5,781 nt of DNA from contig CAVEFO010000066.1 in NCBI GenBank assembly GCA_963615055.1, positions 1 through 5,781 on the forward strand. The letters run 5' to 3'. The stretch's first letter is position 1. Every line of letters begins with the position of its first letter. This document shows positions 5,695 to 5,781 of the stretch, one piece after another. The position numbers and the translations under genes are program-made. The notes under the pieces were generated by a model. That model ran no database searches and was not told where the DNA came from. It worked only from the letters and a program-made list of their open reading frames with translations. The stretch comes from UBA1822 sp963615055. Lineage in GTDB: Bacteria > Bacillota > Negativicutes > Veillonellales > Dialisteraceae.

Positions 5695-5702
5695 TTGCGT
5701 AG

Positions 5703-5718
5703 AAGCCCGAAAGGGCTT
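5703..5718 (+). other. GAAA-loop hairpin between the two tRNAs
   Basis: AAGCCC (5703-5708) and GGGCTT (5713-5718) close a GAAA tetraloop, a very stable small hairpin. Only a broken T-run (TCTATATATT) follows, and the next tRNA starts 10 nt later with no promoter. It is more likely a processing or spacer structure in a shared tRNA transcript than a terminator, though weak termination cannot be excluded. Confidence 0.5.
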
Positions 5719-5727
5719 TCTATATAT

Positions 5728-5781
5728 TCCTGAATAGCTCAGTTGGTAGAGCAATCGGCTGTTAACCGATCGGTCGTAGGT
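5728..5781 (+). tRNA. tRNA-Asn, anticodon GTT, cut by the window end
   Basis: The acceptor 5' strand TCCTGAA (5728-5734), the D-arm GCTCAGTTGGTAGAGC (5737-5752) and the anticodon stem ATCGG/CCGAT (5754-5758, 5766-5770) with loop CTGTTAA are intact. The anticodon GTT is at 5761-5763. The window ends in the T-arm, so the 3' acceptor strand is not seen. With tRNA-Gly it forms the start of a tRNA cluster. Confidence 0.94.

Noticed and set aside
5450..5754. Minus-strand frames across the tRNA genes
   Set aside because: They are the familiar false proteins obtained by translating tRNA genes in reverse. The cloverleaves explain the sequence.

Overview
The window reads as a piece of an anaerobic Bacillota chromosome, most likely from the Negativicutes (the Megasphaera, Dialister and Selenomonas kind). 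That placement is an inference. It rests on the fused CobA-HemD protein, the compact cobA/hemD-hemB-hemL gene order, the glutamate (C5) route to tetrapyrroles, and period-7 extragenic repeats that I associate with that group. No phylogenetic search was possible.

Positions 1-178 are a leader or intergenic stretch with four successive hairpins. The last one places the Shine-Dalgarno of the first gene in its loop. Positions 179-3983 hold a tight three-gene tetrapyrrole operon on the + strand. It encodes a uroporphyrinogen-III methyltransferase/uroporphyrinogen-III synthase fusion (cobA-hemD), porphobilinogen synthase (hemB) and glutamate-1-semialdehyde aminomutase (hemL). Each junction is a 4-nt ATGA overlap preceded by a good Shine-Dalgarno, so translation is probably coupled. 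HemL makes 5-aminolevulinate and HemB condenses two of them to porphobilinogen. The HemD half closes the ring to uroporphyrinogen III and the CobA half methylates it to precorrin-2, the entry to siroheme and cobalamin. The two missing steps, HemA and HemC, are not in the window and would be expected upstream.

Positions 3984-4275 are a repeat-rich gap. It holds a long imperfect palindrome built of 7-bp units (3991-4105), then a pure 7-bp tandem array of 8.7 copies (4196-4256). The array lies directly against the 5' end of an integral-membrane acyltransferase-3 family gene (4276-5343). The array has no stop codon in any frame, and two upstream ATGs (4148 and 4176) read into it in the two frames that are out of phase with the acyltransferase. 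Gain or loss of one unit would join one or the other to the gene. This makes it a candidate phase-variable, surface-modifying acyltransferase and is the main finding here.

Positions 5344-5619 carry two intrinsic terminators, a short degenerate 7-bp repeat run, a second partial copy of the palindromic element, and a near-ideal sigma-70-type promoter. That promoter drives tRNA-Gly(GCC) at 5620-5694. A second tRNA, Asn(GTT), starts at 5728 and is cut by the window end. The three repeat tracts share a common heptad pattern, G-N-N-A-R-C-R, which suggests one family of extragenic 7-bp repeats.
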